DNA of 64,000 nt from Oikopleura dioica (Eukaryota; Chordata; Appendicularia; Copelata; Oikopleuridae): positions 2,116,501-2,180,500 of the forward strand of contig OU015568.1 in NCBI GenBank assembly GCA_907165135.1, written 5' to 3'. Shown here piece by piece: positions 44,739 through 56,824 of the stretch. Numbering within the stretch: position 1 is the first letter of the stretch; every line of letters starts with the position of its first letter. The notes below the pieces were generated by a model that ran no database searches, was not told where the DNA came from, and saw nothing but the letters and a program-made list of their open reading frames with translations. A program made the translations under genes and the position numbers.

Positions 44739-45258
44739 TAAATCAGATATCTTCATCGTGTGAATATTTTTACTGAGACATAAGAATACCTACATGTTTT
44801 TAATTTAATTCTAGTTTCGGTTTTTCGTTCCGTTCACGTTAACTATCATGTTCATACAAGACGCTAGGATGTACGGTACGTGTTTCAATCGGGGAGATCA
44901 AGTTTGAACTAATTTTAGACTCGGAAACGAGAGTTAAAGCATCGAAATGTGATGAGCTAATGGTTTTCAGCTTCCTCCTGCATTGATTCAAATTCAGGAA
45001 ACTCTTTTTTCATCGGCATATTTATTCACAATAAGCAGACATCAGTAAAACCCTCAGGCCTTGCTCCCTCGCTTCTATTAATTAAGATTTTCATCAGAAA
45101 CTCACGGCCGTCATAAGCAAAATAAAACGTCATTCATCTGAACTCACAGTGAATAAAATCATCGCCGGAAATTCTTTGCAGCATGCGAAAAGTAAAGAAA
45201 AGTATATGTACAGTGATTTTCATTGAAATGTCAACGTTAATCGGAAACCTGAGCGGTT
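44739..45258. other. Convergent intergenic region
   Basis: About 520 bp between two convergent genes; no ORF, repeat or structured element stands out. Confidence 0.35.
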
Positions 45259-47741
45259 TCAAAAAAGTATCAAAAATAAAGATCCGAGTCCGATGAGAAT
45301 GGCGTTAGCCATAATTCCAATTGCCGAGGATGGAGGCGCTTCTGTTACTTGTTGAGCCGATGGAAGTTTAGCTGGGACCAGTCCGCTCTTTCCATTGCAA
45401 CTCGCAGAAGAACAATACTCCGACGTCGAATTGACATTTTGAACAGTCGCAACGGGGCTGAAAAAAGTCTAAAAAATCCGCTTAGAAAAGGCTCTTACTT
45501 GAATTTATCTCCAAGCGCTCCCTTGTGGCATTTTCTTTCCATGTTGTAAACCTCCGCGATTCCAATTTTGTAAACACTGAAGATACTCAAGCAGTGAGTA
45601 TAAGTCGCATCTGGGCAGTCTTTTGCATCAGAAGATTTTCTCTCCGCAAAGCAAGAATCGCTCTTTTTTGAGTTTCCTGCGGCGCTTTTGCAGACTTGGC
45701 ATTTCAGAATCGATGGGGTCTGGAAGGTTTTCTGACTTGTGATCTAACCGAGGGCTTTTTATAAATTCTAAGTAGTCAAAATTTTGTTTCTCAAATTTCT
45801 AATGCTAGGTGTTTTCGAAGCCCTTTGCAAATCCTTGTTACAGTTTTCACCATCATTTGCGTCACAAGTCGTTATGTATTTTTTGACTCCATTCAACACC
45901 CCTGAAATCTCATTGCCCTCCTTCATCGTGTTATCTGCATCGCATCCTCGCTCAAGCACCATGTGAAACGAAAAGTTTGGTGACTCTTTTGTCCCGATAC
46001 TCTGCTTGTAACTGAATGCTTTTGTATAGCACTGCCCGAGGCAAGTGACAGATTTTGGAGTTGTATCTGATTCAGGGTTCCAGCAAGTTTGGGTGTCCTC
46101 ATTTGCAAGAAGCTCATCCTCTGTTGGTTCAGATGCAGCTTCTTTAGTTGTCGACAAGGAGCATTCATAGCATGTGAAGGCTTTAACTTCTTGAGCTGTT
46201 GACGGTTTCCCAGTATTCCCCTAAAAACTGTAAGCTCGTTGTTTATACTTGCCATTTACGTTGTCAGTGGTTGTTTTTTCGAACTTTTGTCGGATATCAG
46301 CAAAACCAGGCTGAACTTTCACATCTGTTACTGGTCCACTAGCTGGGATTGCAAGTTCAGGATTGACAGTGCACCCTCTTTTGGCATAATAGTAGACTGT
46401 ATCTGGATTCGTTTCGCTTTTGTACGCCACTGATGCAGAAAAGCAGCTAAGAGAATCGCATCTTGTTTTCGTTGTGACAGTGGCGGCATAGCATGCGTCT
46501 TTGATATCAGTATTTGTGATTGCTGATGTTTCGCACTTGATGCACTCGATTTCTGTTATTGAAGCTGCTTGGTAGAGAACATCAGGGTCGGTCAGAGAAT
46601 CGTCGCTTGAGGAGACATGTGCGTTTGTTATCGGTCTCATCTCATAAGTCTGTGTGGTTTCTACAGTAGTAGCTCGAGAAGAAGACGAGAAACGAACAGC
46701 ATCAGCAGCAGTATTTTGCACGGGTGCTTTCGTCAATTCGATTGCTTTCGAAGCGTCATCCGATGCAGCGTAGAGTCGTAGAAGTCCCTGAGTGACTTCC
46801 TTTCTCTCTGGAACGGGAGACAAATTTTGAAGGGAATCAGTTGCAATATCTGTTAATGATGCGCATCCCCGGCGAATTCCCACAAAAACATTTGAAACCG
46901 TCGTTTCTCCATCTTCAACTGTTTTCCAGCCGTAGGTTTCTGTCTTGCAGATTCCTGTGCCAACCGGATTACAGTAGCCAGGTGTATTGCCGAAGTCTGT
47001 TGTATCGAATGCTGCGCCGTTGAGACTTGGGTTCCAGCATGGCATCGTTATCGCATCGTTTTTTTCGGGCTCATCTGAACCTTCGAACTTCTGGACTTCG
47101 TGACAGAGGATACATCCAAGATGTTCAACCTCTTGGACTGTGACTGCGGATGTTGGCGTTGTTGACGGATCGGCCCGACCATCCATGTACTTGTTCCCAC
47201 TTGTCCAGGCGACGAAGACAGGATTTTCAGTTTGACTACTCACAGTGTAAGCTTTTACGTTTTTGTACAGTGGGAAGTCGACTCTTGATTCGGTCTTTGC
47301 TGTTGTTGACGTTGTTCGTTTGACGCCATAAATAAACCTAAAAAAGAATGAAGCTGATGGCACATGTAAATGGGATCAAAGGTACGGGGAACTTACTTGT
47401 CTTGTTGTTTATCCTTGAATATGAAAAATTCTGCAACACAGTTATTATTTGCTATTGCTTCGACAGCATAGCCAGGTTCTGCCGAGACACCATTAGTGAC
47501 TACGATGCTGACCGTATTCTGAAATTTGTATGAAAAAAGAACTTGTCGAGCCTTTTACCTGTCCAGCAATGCACGGATTCGTTGATGTTCCTAGCGCACT
47601 AACTGCAAGTGCTTCTGTATCCGCGATATTTATGTACTCGCATTTGAGGCAATACGATCCTGGAGTAGTTTCCTGATCATTGAATGTTCCTCTCGTTGCT
47701 AACGAGCTCGAAAAAAGAGACAAAAAGTAGAGTTTTTTCAT
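45259..47741 (-). CDS. GPI-anchored multi-domain Ly6/uPAR-like surface protein
   Basis: ATG 47741 opens signal peptide MKKLYFLSLFSSSLATRG. About five cysteine modules follow, each starting with a CxxC pair: YCLKCEYIN; GCILCHEV; ECIKCETS; a module with CWNPESD and CLGQCYTK; and LKCQVCKSAAG. Most include an RGC motif. The last module ends YCSSASCN, the typical Cx4CN end of Ly6/uPAR (LU) domains. The C-terminus is a small-residue omega region followed by hydrophobic IGIMANAILIGLGSLFLILF and the stop, a GPI-attachment signal. Introns are short (for example about 47522-47558, 47363-47397 and 45449-45500). The middle exon is a long open frame (47338-46246). Ligand unknown; plausible cell-surface or gamete/epithelial recognition role, inferred only from the fold. 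Confidence 0.7.
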
Positions 47742-48007
47742 CTCTGGAAGGTCGGCTCAAAAGGCGAAGTTTCCGACACACGAGTTCATTTTAAACGGTC
47801 CAAAATTAAAAGTAACCATAGCGAGTAGAATAAGTAAGTAGAAACAGCTTCTCAAAGCACCTGCAATCGACATCAATAATAATGTTTTACTTAACTTTGT
47901 ATAATACAAATTCATTAAAGATGCAAAACTGTTGGTGAAATTTTGGTGACGATCAAAGTATTGTTTTATTCAATACAGTTTTGAAAGGAGAAGCAGTCTT
48001 ACTTGAT

Positions 48008-51000
48008 TCAAGTGGACTTGTTTCTGCCAAGAACTCCATCATCATACTCGAATTTGTTAAAGTACCCCATTGCAGGGATGAACTCAAAGGGAACAGAACT
48101 AATTGGATTGTTTTGAAGGCACAAATTGAGTTTTCCACTGAACTGTCGGAGATCGAAACCCTCACAGTCAAATTTGCAGATTTCGTTGCCGTCCATGTTG
48201 AGCTCAGCGCCCTTGGTCAGTCTTTGCAGAACGCTGACGGGAAGAGTTTCGAATTTGTTGTGAGAAAAATTAAATTCTTTCGTCCTTAAAAAAATTTGTT
48301 TTGTTTCGAATTTAAAAATAATAAAGAGTACTTATGGCTTTGGCCGATGAAATCTTCGATTGCTTCCCACTGCGAGTCTTCAAAATAATTGTTGCAGAAG
48401 TCAAATGACTCGATTTTTCTGACTGGGTAGTTCACTCCATTGACTCGTAGTCGCCCGTTTTCGTACGAAAATGGGAAGACTGTCAGTTTTCTATCCTTGC
48501 AGTCGACCTAGAGAAGGCTGTCAAGCTATTGATTGTTAGAAGAGATGTTACCTTGTACGTGGTTATGTTAAATTCATCCGGCACATTTGCCATTACAGAA
48601 CAAGGAAGAGCACACTCAAAAGTGTTGCAAGGCTCGCTTGTTGAAAAAGAAGATCCGGTCCGCATAAAATGTTCGACACCTGGCTCATTGTCTTATCCAT
48701 ACAACTAAAGAATAATTTATCATTTCATTAATTAAATTCACCACTTACATCTGAGCCCGATGACGGTATCCACCATCGCAAGTTTCTGAGCATTGACTCC
48801 ATTCACTCCAGTGTAGCAAGTAGGTGCATTCTTGTTTCTCCCATTTCGAGAATTTTCGGATTTCATAAGCAGTCTTTGTATCGAACATATTGAGTGCGAT
48901 GTTGATGAAGATTGGGGGGATAACTCCCTCTTCAAGGAGCATTTTCTTGATATAATCTCTCAAAAACATATCCTCAAACATATCTGCGAATTTTTCAACG
49001 ACAAAGGTGCAGAATTTTGAGAAATTCTCGAAATTTGCGTGGGTCTGGTAAAGAAGAGCTTTGTGAGTTTCGATGGCTGATGACATGAATGAGCATAGGG
49101 TAGTTTCGTCTTCGAAGAGGATCGTTTTCAGGAATGTCAGAAACTGCGTTCCCATGTTGCAAATTGGTCGTTCGATGCCACTCTTGTTGATAAGTAAGCC
49201 ATTTTCGAGATCTTCGATGAATTTGAGGAGCTTCTCAGCAGGGTTTCCGACGTAAATCTCAATCTCTCTTGTGATATCTTCTGGTAGAAATCGCTGAGCT
49301 TCAGCCCACGCCCAATGCATGAACTCGTCGAATTCAGTTGGAAAGTCTCTGATCTTGTCGAGGGCAATCATCGCAAACGCGTTGAAAACATGTTCCTCAT
49401 CATATCGGAACATATCGTCAAGAACTTCTTCGTATAATTCTTCGATGTCTGCTTCAACCCATGGCATGCCAAGGCAGTTTCTCGAAATGCGGCTGTAGCT
49501 GCAAACTCCTGCTCGGAGAATATTCTTCCAGTAATTGTCGCCATGTGGAACTCGACCGAGGATGTACTCGTTGAAGCACTGAACGACTTGGTCAGCAAAT
49601 TGATGAATCTCACAGCGAAGTTCGAATGGTCCCATCTCTTCTTTGATAAAGTCAGGTAATTTCGGCCACTGCTCCTTGTTCTCGCAGAATGGATTGAAAG
49701 AGGATGTCAAGTTCCAGGTCATTCCGATTTCCGGAGAAATTTCTTCAATCTTCTCTTTGATCTCATAGCACTCGCTGTCTGTAAGATTAAAGACGCTCAG
49801 CATTTCTGCGATAGAGTCACCGTGGATGGTTTCCTTGATTCCTTCCTTTGCTGCTTTGTCGACTGATTTTTGCATCTCACCCCAAAGAGTGCACATACCA
49901 CTGTAGAAAGTGTCATCATTGGCAACTGAAGCAGCCGAAATATTCACCGCATGGCTTGTAACAAGTGTTGCGAGATTCGACTCAACGATATGAGCACCAA
50001 TTTTAATCAATTGGTAGACATCATCTTTTGTCAGTTTCCTTTTCTCATTATCAGAATCATTACCACTTGTTTCCGGCCAATCATAGTCTCCATAGCCCGG
50101 AGTTGTTGTCTGAGCATAAGGTGTAGTTGAATTCGTCTCATGACTTCTTCTTTTTCGTCCGGAGTCAAGATCATACAAATTGTACTTATCAACAATGCCT
50201 CCGTAGAAAACGTCCCAGACGCTTTCATCCCAGTATGAAAAATAATTTTCAACGGTCATCGGCGTCAAATTCTTTATACAGAAGAAATACTCGATCGCTT
50301 TAGTTTCTGTTTCCGCGAGCATTGTTGCGATCTCTTCTCCGGCCATCGAAAATGATGTTTTGAGACACTCGGTGTAGACGTTCTTGATGGCGTCGGTGCA
50401 AGAGTAGGTGCCTGCAGAGTGGTATCGCTGGAGAAGGAACATCTCCATGCAAGAGTATTTTGAAAGTTGACCCCAGATTAGCTGATCCATCACATTGCTG
50501 ATGATTTTTGGAGCCATGGCTTGAAGTGAGTCGGAATCATAGTTGTTGTATCCCCAGTCGCCGTAATTACCGTATTCCGGATAGGAAGGATACGCAATAC
50601 TGCCATAGTCATCATACGAGTCAGTATTTCCGTAATCTTCGGGGAAATCTTCACAGACAAATCGTACCATCTGACCTGGGTCGCACATGCTTTCACCCTC
50701 TGTTTCCATGCATCGGCAATAATAACTGAAGTGAGACCAATTGTTTTCTTCCAGTAAGACCCGAGAATATCCCTCAAAAGAGGCGTGATCAATTGGGAAA
50801 TAGAGCTCGGCGCGAATAGGGAAGCAGTTGTCTTCTTTAAATTCGTATGTGTACTTATCCAATGACGTTCTTTGGTAAGTGATCGATTCATCGTAGTAGT
50901 CTTGGTATGACCAAGAGTCCACCGGTTCCCAGGGTGAATAGAATTGGCCGGGTTCAAGTCCGTTGTCAGGTTTAACTGGTTCAGCAGTCATATCGATGAT

Positions 51001-51834
51001 ATCCAATCGTCCGTCTCTATCGATATCTCCATTGTCATCAACTTCAAAGCAGAGATTGTAGATTTCATTGAAGACCATGCAAGACTTTGGAAAGTAATCT
51101 TCCTCATTTTTGCAGGTAAGCGGGTACCATCCGTTTGCTTTGTGAACCTCAGCTCTTGTTTCGCAAGGGACGGGTACTTCGAATTCCATGGAGCTACAAG
51201 ATGATCGAGGGATACACCAGTTCTGAAGAAACGACCAAACTTTTCCTTCGGGGCAGACGCATGAATTGAGAAGATTTGCGCTGGCACCAAGGACATCAGG
51301 TAGATCCAAATTAGCGGCCTCATTGAATTCAAGTGGAAGTGTGGCGGCAGAATCTCTAGTGCAAGTTTCGAAGGCTGAAATTTTTTCTTGTGAGGATCTG
51401 ACCAAATTTGCAGGACATCCTGATTCTTTATCTTCAACTTTTCGTCCGAGAATATCAGTAAAAAAGCAGGAAATGTCGGTTTCGTTCCCCATTCGTGGGT
51501 ATAGATTGAATTCACCAGAATTATATGACCCATAAGGGGACGTGAAGTCGTCGATTATTTCACTCCCATTCTTAATCTGACAGGTGTATGCTGGTCGATA
51601 AAGGCCTTGGAATCCAAGGCATTTTTTCTCAACAACCGGAATTTCATCTTCACAACCATCGCAGGCAACGATGTCTTCTTTGCAACGAGATCGTAAATTT
51701 CGCTGTGAGCAAATCGTTACACAACCAGATCCGTCCTCGCAGTATTGAAATTCTTCAAACCGAACGAATCCGAAGGGAGCAAACAAAAGCGGATATTCCT
51801 TCTGAAGATCCATTGTGAAATTCGCCGCGGGCAT
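48008..51834 (-). CDS. Large extracellular TSP1/LRR multi-domain protein
   Basis: A frame open for over 1,000 codons (51834-48745) starts with Cys-rich segments (SGCVTICSQ, CDGCEDE, CVCPEGKVWSF..CIPRSSC, TIL-like). It continues with Tyr/Asp/Gly-rich low complexity, a furin-type GRKRRS site and a long, mostly helical region. It ends with a thrombospondin type 1 repeat, HWSEWSQCSETCDGGYRHR. Downstream exons complete TSP1 (EPCNTFEC) and add an LRR N-cap-like segment (VDCKDRKLTVFP) and leucine-rich repeats (FNFSHNKFETLP; LNLCLQNNPISSVP), stopping at 48008. An apparent 1-nt deletion near 48688 interrupts TSP1. The frame is open upstream to about 51970, so the start is unresolved; a CCC run near 51971 may hide it. 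Likely a matrix or house-type secreted protein; the family is not recognised. Confidence 0.62.
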
Positions 51835-52078
51835 CGTTTCGTCAATCGAGTCGGTCTCATCATAAACTGCATAGGTAGAACTTTGTTGCGTGGTGGTTGT
51901 CGTGTACGTGTAGTAACTATAATGAGGCCATAATATTACTCGAGATTTGACGAGTTCAATAAATGGGACTCATTCCTGGAAATGTCAGAATAAAGGTAGT
52001 CTTCTTCTTCTCTTCTTTTGCGAGATTTTTCAAAAAATCTAAAAGATATTTTTATCTTTCTTACTTTTTATTTGAAGC

Positions 52079-53056
52079 TTACTCTTTTACTCCATCGATA
52101 TTCATCTTATCAATATCCAAGCCTTTTGCTGTATCAAAGAGCATACGAAGCTTTTCAGCTATAGGATTCATTGGCTTTTCGATCTTTTTCAGCTTCTTCT
52201 TGTCTCCATTATTGCCCGGGGCACTCTCGTCCTCTGGGGAAGCTCTGTAGTTACCATGAGACATTCGTCCTTTCAAAGAGTCTGCCGAATCAGCAATAGT
52301 TGTCTTGTTGGAATTGCCGTAGTTTAGGTAGTCATGGAGCGCTTGCCCACCGTTGTTTAGCTTGACATACTCTTGTGCTCCTCTGGCGATTTCATAGAGC
52401 TCTTTGCAAGCACCACCGTCGTAGTAGAACACATCATCCATTGGAAGCTTCATACTTAGCTCGCCTTTGAAGCAGCTGACACTGTAGGGGAACTTATCTT
52501 GAAAGAGGTACCGATAGTTTCCATCAGCATCGTATCCACCACCGCATTCATCAATGGCCGAAGCGGCAGGGGGGTCCGAAGACATCTTGATTGGAAATCC
52601 ATCGAGAGCGTAGCCGACGGTCGTTTCAACTTCGTCGCACGAAGCCAGGTCCTCATACAGGCACATTGGCGGGACGAAATACATCTCGGTAGACGCAGCC
52701 ATGTCCATTTCGAAGCCCTTGGCAGTGATCGGCAAGAGAGTTTTGAAACACTCGTCGGAAAATTTGAGCGCAATTGGAGTCACATCGCAGTTGTTTCCAG
52801 CGAGAACGCCGCGAATCGGAATACCATCGACAGTGAAGCCAACTGGATGAGTTGAGCCGGCGTTGGGAGCTGGATTCGATACACCGTCAGGAAGAAGGGT
52901 TGGTGAAGAAGGAATGACGAGAGTTGTCTGGTCGACAAGGGTCAAGGAAATTGCACCGTTTCTCAGAGTGCTGGCAGTGACGTCATCGAAGAGGTCGTCG
53001 AGGAGGGAGCCTGCCACCGCATTGATGGCGAGAATGTTTGAACAAAAATATAACAT
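52079..53056 (-). CDS. Secreted YHYH-domain protein
   Basis: A single exon, 325 residues from ATG 53056. Signal peptide MLYFCSNILAINAVAG. Residues about 80-200 contain VGFTVDGIPIRG, then GYALDGFPI, DECGGGYDADGNYRY and KFPYSVSCFKGE, the signature order of the YHYH domain (DGFPIYG..DxCNGH...YHYH...FPYxxGCfxG), here with the YHYH itself degenerate (NYRYLF). The C-terminal 80 residues are polar and Lys-rich. AATAAA lies about 10 nt after the stop. The same-strand TSP1/LRR gene follows within roughly 100 nt, so co-transcription is possible. Function of the YHYH family is poorly known. Confidence 0.78.
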   Translation of the reverse strand: MLYFCSNILAINAVAGSLLDDLFDDVTASTLRNGAISLTLVDQTTLVIPSSPTLLPDGVSNPAPNAGSTHPVGFTVDGIPIRGVLAGNNCDVTPIALKFSDECFKTLLPITAKGFEMDMAASTEMYFVPPMCLYEDLASCDEVETTVGYALDGFPIKMSSDPPAASAIDECGGGYDADGNYRYLFQDKFPYSVSCFKGELSMKLPMDDVFYYDGGACKELYEIARGAQEYVKLNNGGQALHDYLNYGNSNKTTIADSADSLKGRMSHGNYRASPEDESAPGNNGDKKKLKKIEKPMNPIAEKLRMLFDTAKGLDIDKMNIDGVKE

Positions 53057-53675
53057 TTTTAGCCGGAAACCCCGGACAAACAAAATGGTAACAATTTTAT
53101 TATGAGAAAATCATTTTGAGAGTTTAAAATCTTAAAATCTATTACACCAACTAGATTAAAAAAATCCATTCGATTCTAAAATCAACTTTTCAGATAAAAA
53201 ATGTTTGATAATTTTATAAAGATATTATATTTTTCAGCAATATGGTTTCCGCTCCATTATCGTTTCTACTGAATAAAATATGTAAATTCCCAAAAAATTT
53301 GTCTCTCTCTCTCTCTCCTTACCTGATTTTGACCATCTCGGTCTGTCCGATTTCTTCCTCACCGGCGCATCTTTATAGGATCAAGCTCGAGTGGTCACTT
53401 CGACTAAACAGCCTTAACCAGCTCAAAATAAAAATAAGCTCAGGCATGGAAACACTTGTCGCGGCACTTGGCGATGTTGACGCTGATGTCGAAATCGCAG
53501 AAACAACATTTGATTTGATCGATACATGCCATTTATTTTCTTGATAACGGGCTCGAGAAGATTTAATGCAATTAAATTCTTGAAACTTTTGATTGACGTG
53601 GAACATTTTTGCGAAATTCGATACATGGTTAACATTCGTGACGTGTATGAGTCAGAAAAAGAGAAATAAATTTAT
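53057..53675. other. Intergenic DNA
   Basis: Contains a (CT)n microsatellite at about 53301-53319 and a minus-strand TATAAAG near 53370 that may belong to an upstream promoter of the YHYH gene. A plus-strand ORF at 53242-53544 lacks support. Confidence 0.35.
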
Positions 53676-56066
53676 TTAAGCCTTGATGTACTGTTTAAGA
53701 AAATCAACGAAGGGAAGTGGTGTTGTCTTTTTAGCTTCTTTCTTTCCAGCGCACTGTCCAACAAAATCCATGTTTTCGTCGAATGCAACGTAGTCAGTCT
53801 TTGAAGCATCCCAGCCAGGACTAGAAATGATAAAGCGAGATCGAAATTGAAGACTTACGTGATTCCGAGTCGAGCATTTTCAGCAACAAGCCAGTCCATA
53901 AGTGGCTGATAGTAGTCCGCCATACCGTCCGCGTTCATAGTTGCCTCGTCGTCCCCAGTGAACTCCTGAAAAGAAGCCATTGAGACCTTGATCTCTCTCG
54001 TATAAATACTCACGCGAAGCTGATCAAGCCAATACTCGGAGCCGCCCTTGCCCATAAGAATCTTGAGTTTATCTCCAGCTGCTTGACATTGGTAGACATC
54101 GCATGTGTAGAGAGGGCCGGTATGTCCGCAAGCGTCGCAGAGAACTTTTGGAACTAGAAATTATTTTTAATAACTTTGGCGAGATTTTGCTTGGTACCTG
54201 GAATTGATAGATCGTTCGAGAGTAGTATCGCATCATTGAGTAGTCGTTGGCAATATGGTAGAGAGCAGCAGGATCAGCAGATTCTATTCAATATTTGATT
54301 ATTATATTCTTAAGCGATTTCTTACTTTCAGTTCGCTCAGCTGGGGCCTTGACACCAACCCACTCATTTTTCATTTGCCAAAACTGTTCCATCCATTCAT
54401 CAGTTGAAATCGACTCGTTGAAGCTAGAATATCGCCAGTTTTCCATCATGAGCGTAAATGGCATCGTCGCAACTTGCTGGAGAGCCTGGAACATGAGGAA
54501 GTTGATTGTTGTCTGGTATTCTGTCTCTTCGTCTCCCTTGGGGCCGAGGAGTCCAATAGCTCGAAGATGTTCAGGGGTAGCGACATTCATCGCCATAACT
54601 TCTCCCATTGCCTCGTGGAATCCTTCGTTTCCGCCATCTCGGAATTGTGGCGGCTGGAAGGCGTATTGCATGTAGTACTGATTTGTTATTGAAAGAAAAA
54701 TTAACAAAGATGAACCTGAATATGACCCATTTCATGATGAATAGTGAGCAAATACTCCATATTGACGTCCGTGCACATCTTGATTCGGAAGTCCTCGCCG
54801 TTGAACAAGTCCCAAGCAGTTGGATGACAGACCATCTCCACATCTGGATTTCGCTCAATAACAGATTTGTCCCAGAAGATGTCGTTGACACGTTCCAAAC
54901 CAAGAGAAGCAAAGAAGTCATCAGAAAGCTCGAACAGTTTTTTGGCATCGTATCCTTGCGCCAAAAGCTCCTCAGTGACATCGACGTCTGGCGCGTCTGG
55001 GTAAGGAACAACAAACTGATTGAGCCCGGTCCAAAATCGTCCCCACATGTCTCCAAGAACATTGGCGGGAAGAAGACCTCCATCGTTGTCGAAGATGTCA
55101 TTGCCGAAGACTTCGCCAAGTCGATATCGAACGTAAGCGTGGAGCTGGACATAGAGGGGTTCAATCTTTTCGTACTCAGCAACAGCCATATCGTTGAAGT
55201 TATCGTCTGGCATTTCATAGTCGCTTCGCCAGTATGCTCCGTAATCCTCAAAGCCGTTGAGTTGAGCCCACTTGTTTTTCATCTCGACATAAGTCTCGAA
55301 ATGAGGTCTCATCTCGTCACCAACATTGGTTCTCCATCCGAGCCAGGACCAAAGTCGCTCGTTGTAGTCAAGAGAGTTAGCCATGATTCCCTCAAGTGAT
55401 TCTCCAGAATCTTCGAGGTACAAGCATCGATCAGCGTCTCCAACAGTGCCAGAGGCGTAGATTCGATTCATACTGTTCATTGCATTGCTGAGAGCTGCGC
55501 TTGATTCAGCATCGAGGGAGTTCGAGTTTCCAAGAAGTTTTGCGAACTGTCGCTTGAGAAGAGGATCTTCATAGTTTTTCCAGTCAAAAACTTTGATGGC
55601 GTGGGGGATGTTGGCGGAGTACCAGGCGCCGAATCGAGCACTGGCAGCGCCGGCCAAAGCGAGATTGTGGTCGGTGATGTTGGTTTCGTAGGTAAAGTAC
55701 GCATCGGAAGCATCGTGGACGTAGAATTGGTACTCCTCGTTGAAGTCCTCAAGCCACGCCTTTGCGGCATTTTCGTCACTTGGAACGCACTCACCTGGAA
55801 ATTAAGCTTGTCGTAAAAATAGAGAAATAAAAATTACCTTGGTAGTAAGCATATCCAGAAGCGCAGCCACAGACGTCATGGAAGGCACTTCCTCCGCAAG
55901 TCAAAGAAGCCTCCAAAACATCAAGCTCCGTCTCAGCCTTGGTCAATCGCTGCTTGAGCTGATCGATCTCTTTATGCTGCTGGAGAACAGCGTCTTCTAG
56001 GATCGCAACTCTCTCATCAAGAGATTGGCTCAGGCCAGAGCCGAGCAGGAGACCGAAAAGTTTCAT
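53676..56066 (-). CDS. Angiotensin-converting-enzyme-like M2 zinc peptidase
   Basis: Predicted secreted dipeptidyl carboxypeptidase. ATG 56066: signal peptide [13 protein letters not shown], then a coiled-coil segment (..[21 protein letters not shown]), unusual for ACE, and a Cys module. The catalytic domain follows: HHEMGHI (two zinc His and the catalytic Glu) at about 54745, and [20 protein letters not shown] in the next exon, giving the third zinc ligand Glu. The C-terminal exons hold the paired Cys [15 protein letters not shown] and [11 protein letters not shown], then [15 protein letters not shown] and PGWD. It is a single domain of about 680 residues with no C-terminal membrane anchor. 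Short introns occur throughout, for example about 53856-53823 and 54155-54199. The stop TAA (53676-53678) overlaps AATAAA. Confidence 0.9.
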
Positions 56067-56518
56067 TTTCGATTTACTTTTCTGCTGCACGGAAAGGAAA
56101 CATCCAGTGAGCAGACGGCTATTTTCTCACGAAAATTGCGTAAAAACTGCAAAAAATACAAAAATAGCCCTTAGAACCTGCTGGATTTCAAAACTATTAT
56201 TAGGCCTCGGACGTAAAAAATCATAAGCTTCGAAAAATATTTTTCATAATAACTCGTAACAGAAAGGGAGGGTCCAGTTTTTTTATCGGTCAAATAGAAA
56301 GCCCTTATCAAGACCTTTCGAATGAGCCCTCTCATGTTCACGTACGATGACCGGATGGTGAAAATCGTCTTTTTTACGTCCGAGGCCTAACTATTATGAA
56401 ATGAACTTTGGAAACGATTTGAAATCGTCGATTTCCGTTAAAAAATGTCGCGAGTTTCAGAACAGAAACCAGTTTTTTGAAAGTATCTTTTATTTAATTT
56501 GATGTTGCAAAAAACTGA
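56067..56518. other. Intergenic DNA with hAT MITE
   Basis: Promoter side of the ACE-like gene and 3' side of the small Cys-rich gene, with an hAT-type MITE at 56201-56389. Minus-strand AATAAA near 56490 serves the Cys-rich gene. Confidence 0.4.
56201..56389. mobile_element. Short hAT-type MITE
   Basis: A 189-bp element with ends TAGGCCTCGGACGTAAAAAA and the reverse complement, flanked by an 8-bp duplication ACTATTAT (56193-56200 and 56390-56397). The 8-bp duplication and TAGG start fit hAT. No coding capacity. Confidence 0.82.
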
Positions 56519-56779
56519 TCAGAATTTGATGCCTTCAATGCATCCATCTTCAAGAATGCAATCTTGATACTCGAGGAGCGCAGTTTCAATGCAAAGATAG
56601 TACTCATCAGACAAGTGTTCAAAGTCCACAGTGCATTGAAGATCCTTCCTCACCAATTCGCGCCAGCAAGCTCTGACACAGCCATCATCTCGTTCATAAG
56701 CTCGAAGGCGACCCAGCACACTCGGATCGAGCAAAACAGATGCGGAAGAAAAACTCAATAAACCAGCAAAAAGTTTCAT
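56519..56779 (-). CDS. Small secreted six-cysteine protein
   Basis: A single-exon 86-residue ORF from ATG 56779 to TGA 56519. Signal peptide MKLFAGLLSFSSAS. The mature part is acidic, with Cys spaced C-x3-C-x9-C-x13-C-x9-C-x5-C, enough for three disulfides, and no Gly/Pro-rich loops. AATAAA follows the stop by about 25 nt. No known family recognised from the spacing. The 3' neighbours are transposons. Confidence 0.68.
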   Translation of the reverse strand: MKLFAGLLSFSSASVLLDPSVLGRLRAYERDDGCVRACWRELVRKDLQCTVDFEHLSDEYYLCIETALLEYQDCILEDGCIEGIKF

Positions 56780-56824
56780 TTTTTATTCTTTTTTTTTATG
56801 AAAACTTAATATTAGACTCCAGAT

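Noticed and set aside
53242-53544. Plus-strand ORF with hydrophobic N-terminus
   Set aside because: Crosses a CT microsatellite and promoter-like DNA; no splice or poly(A) support.
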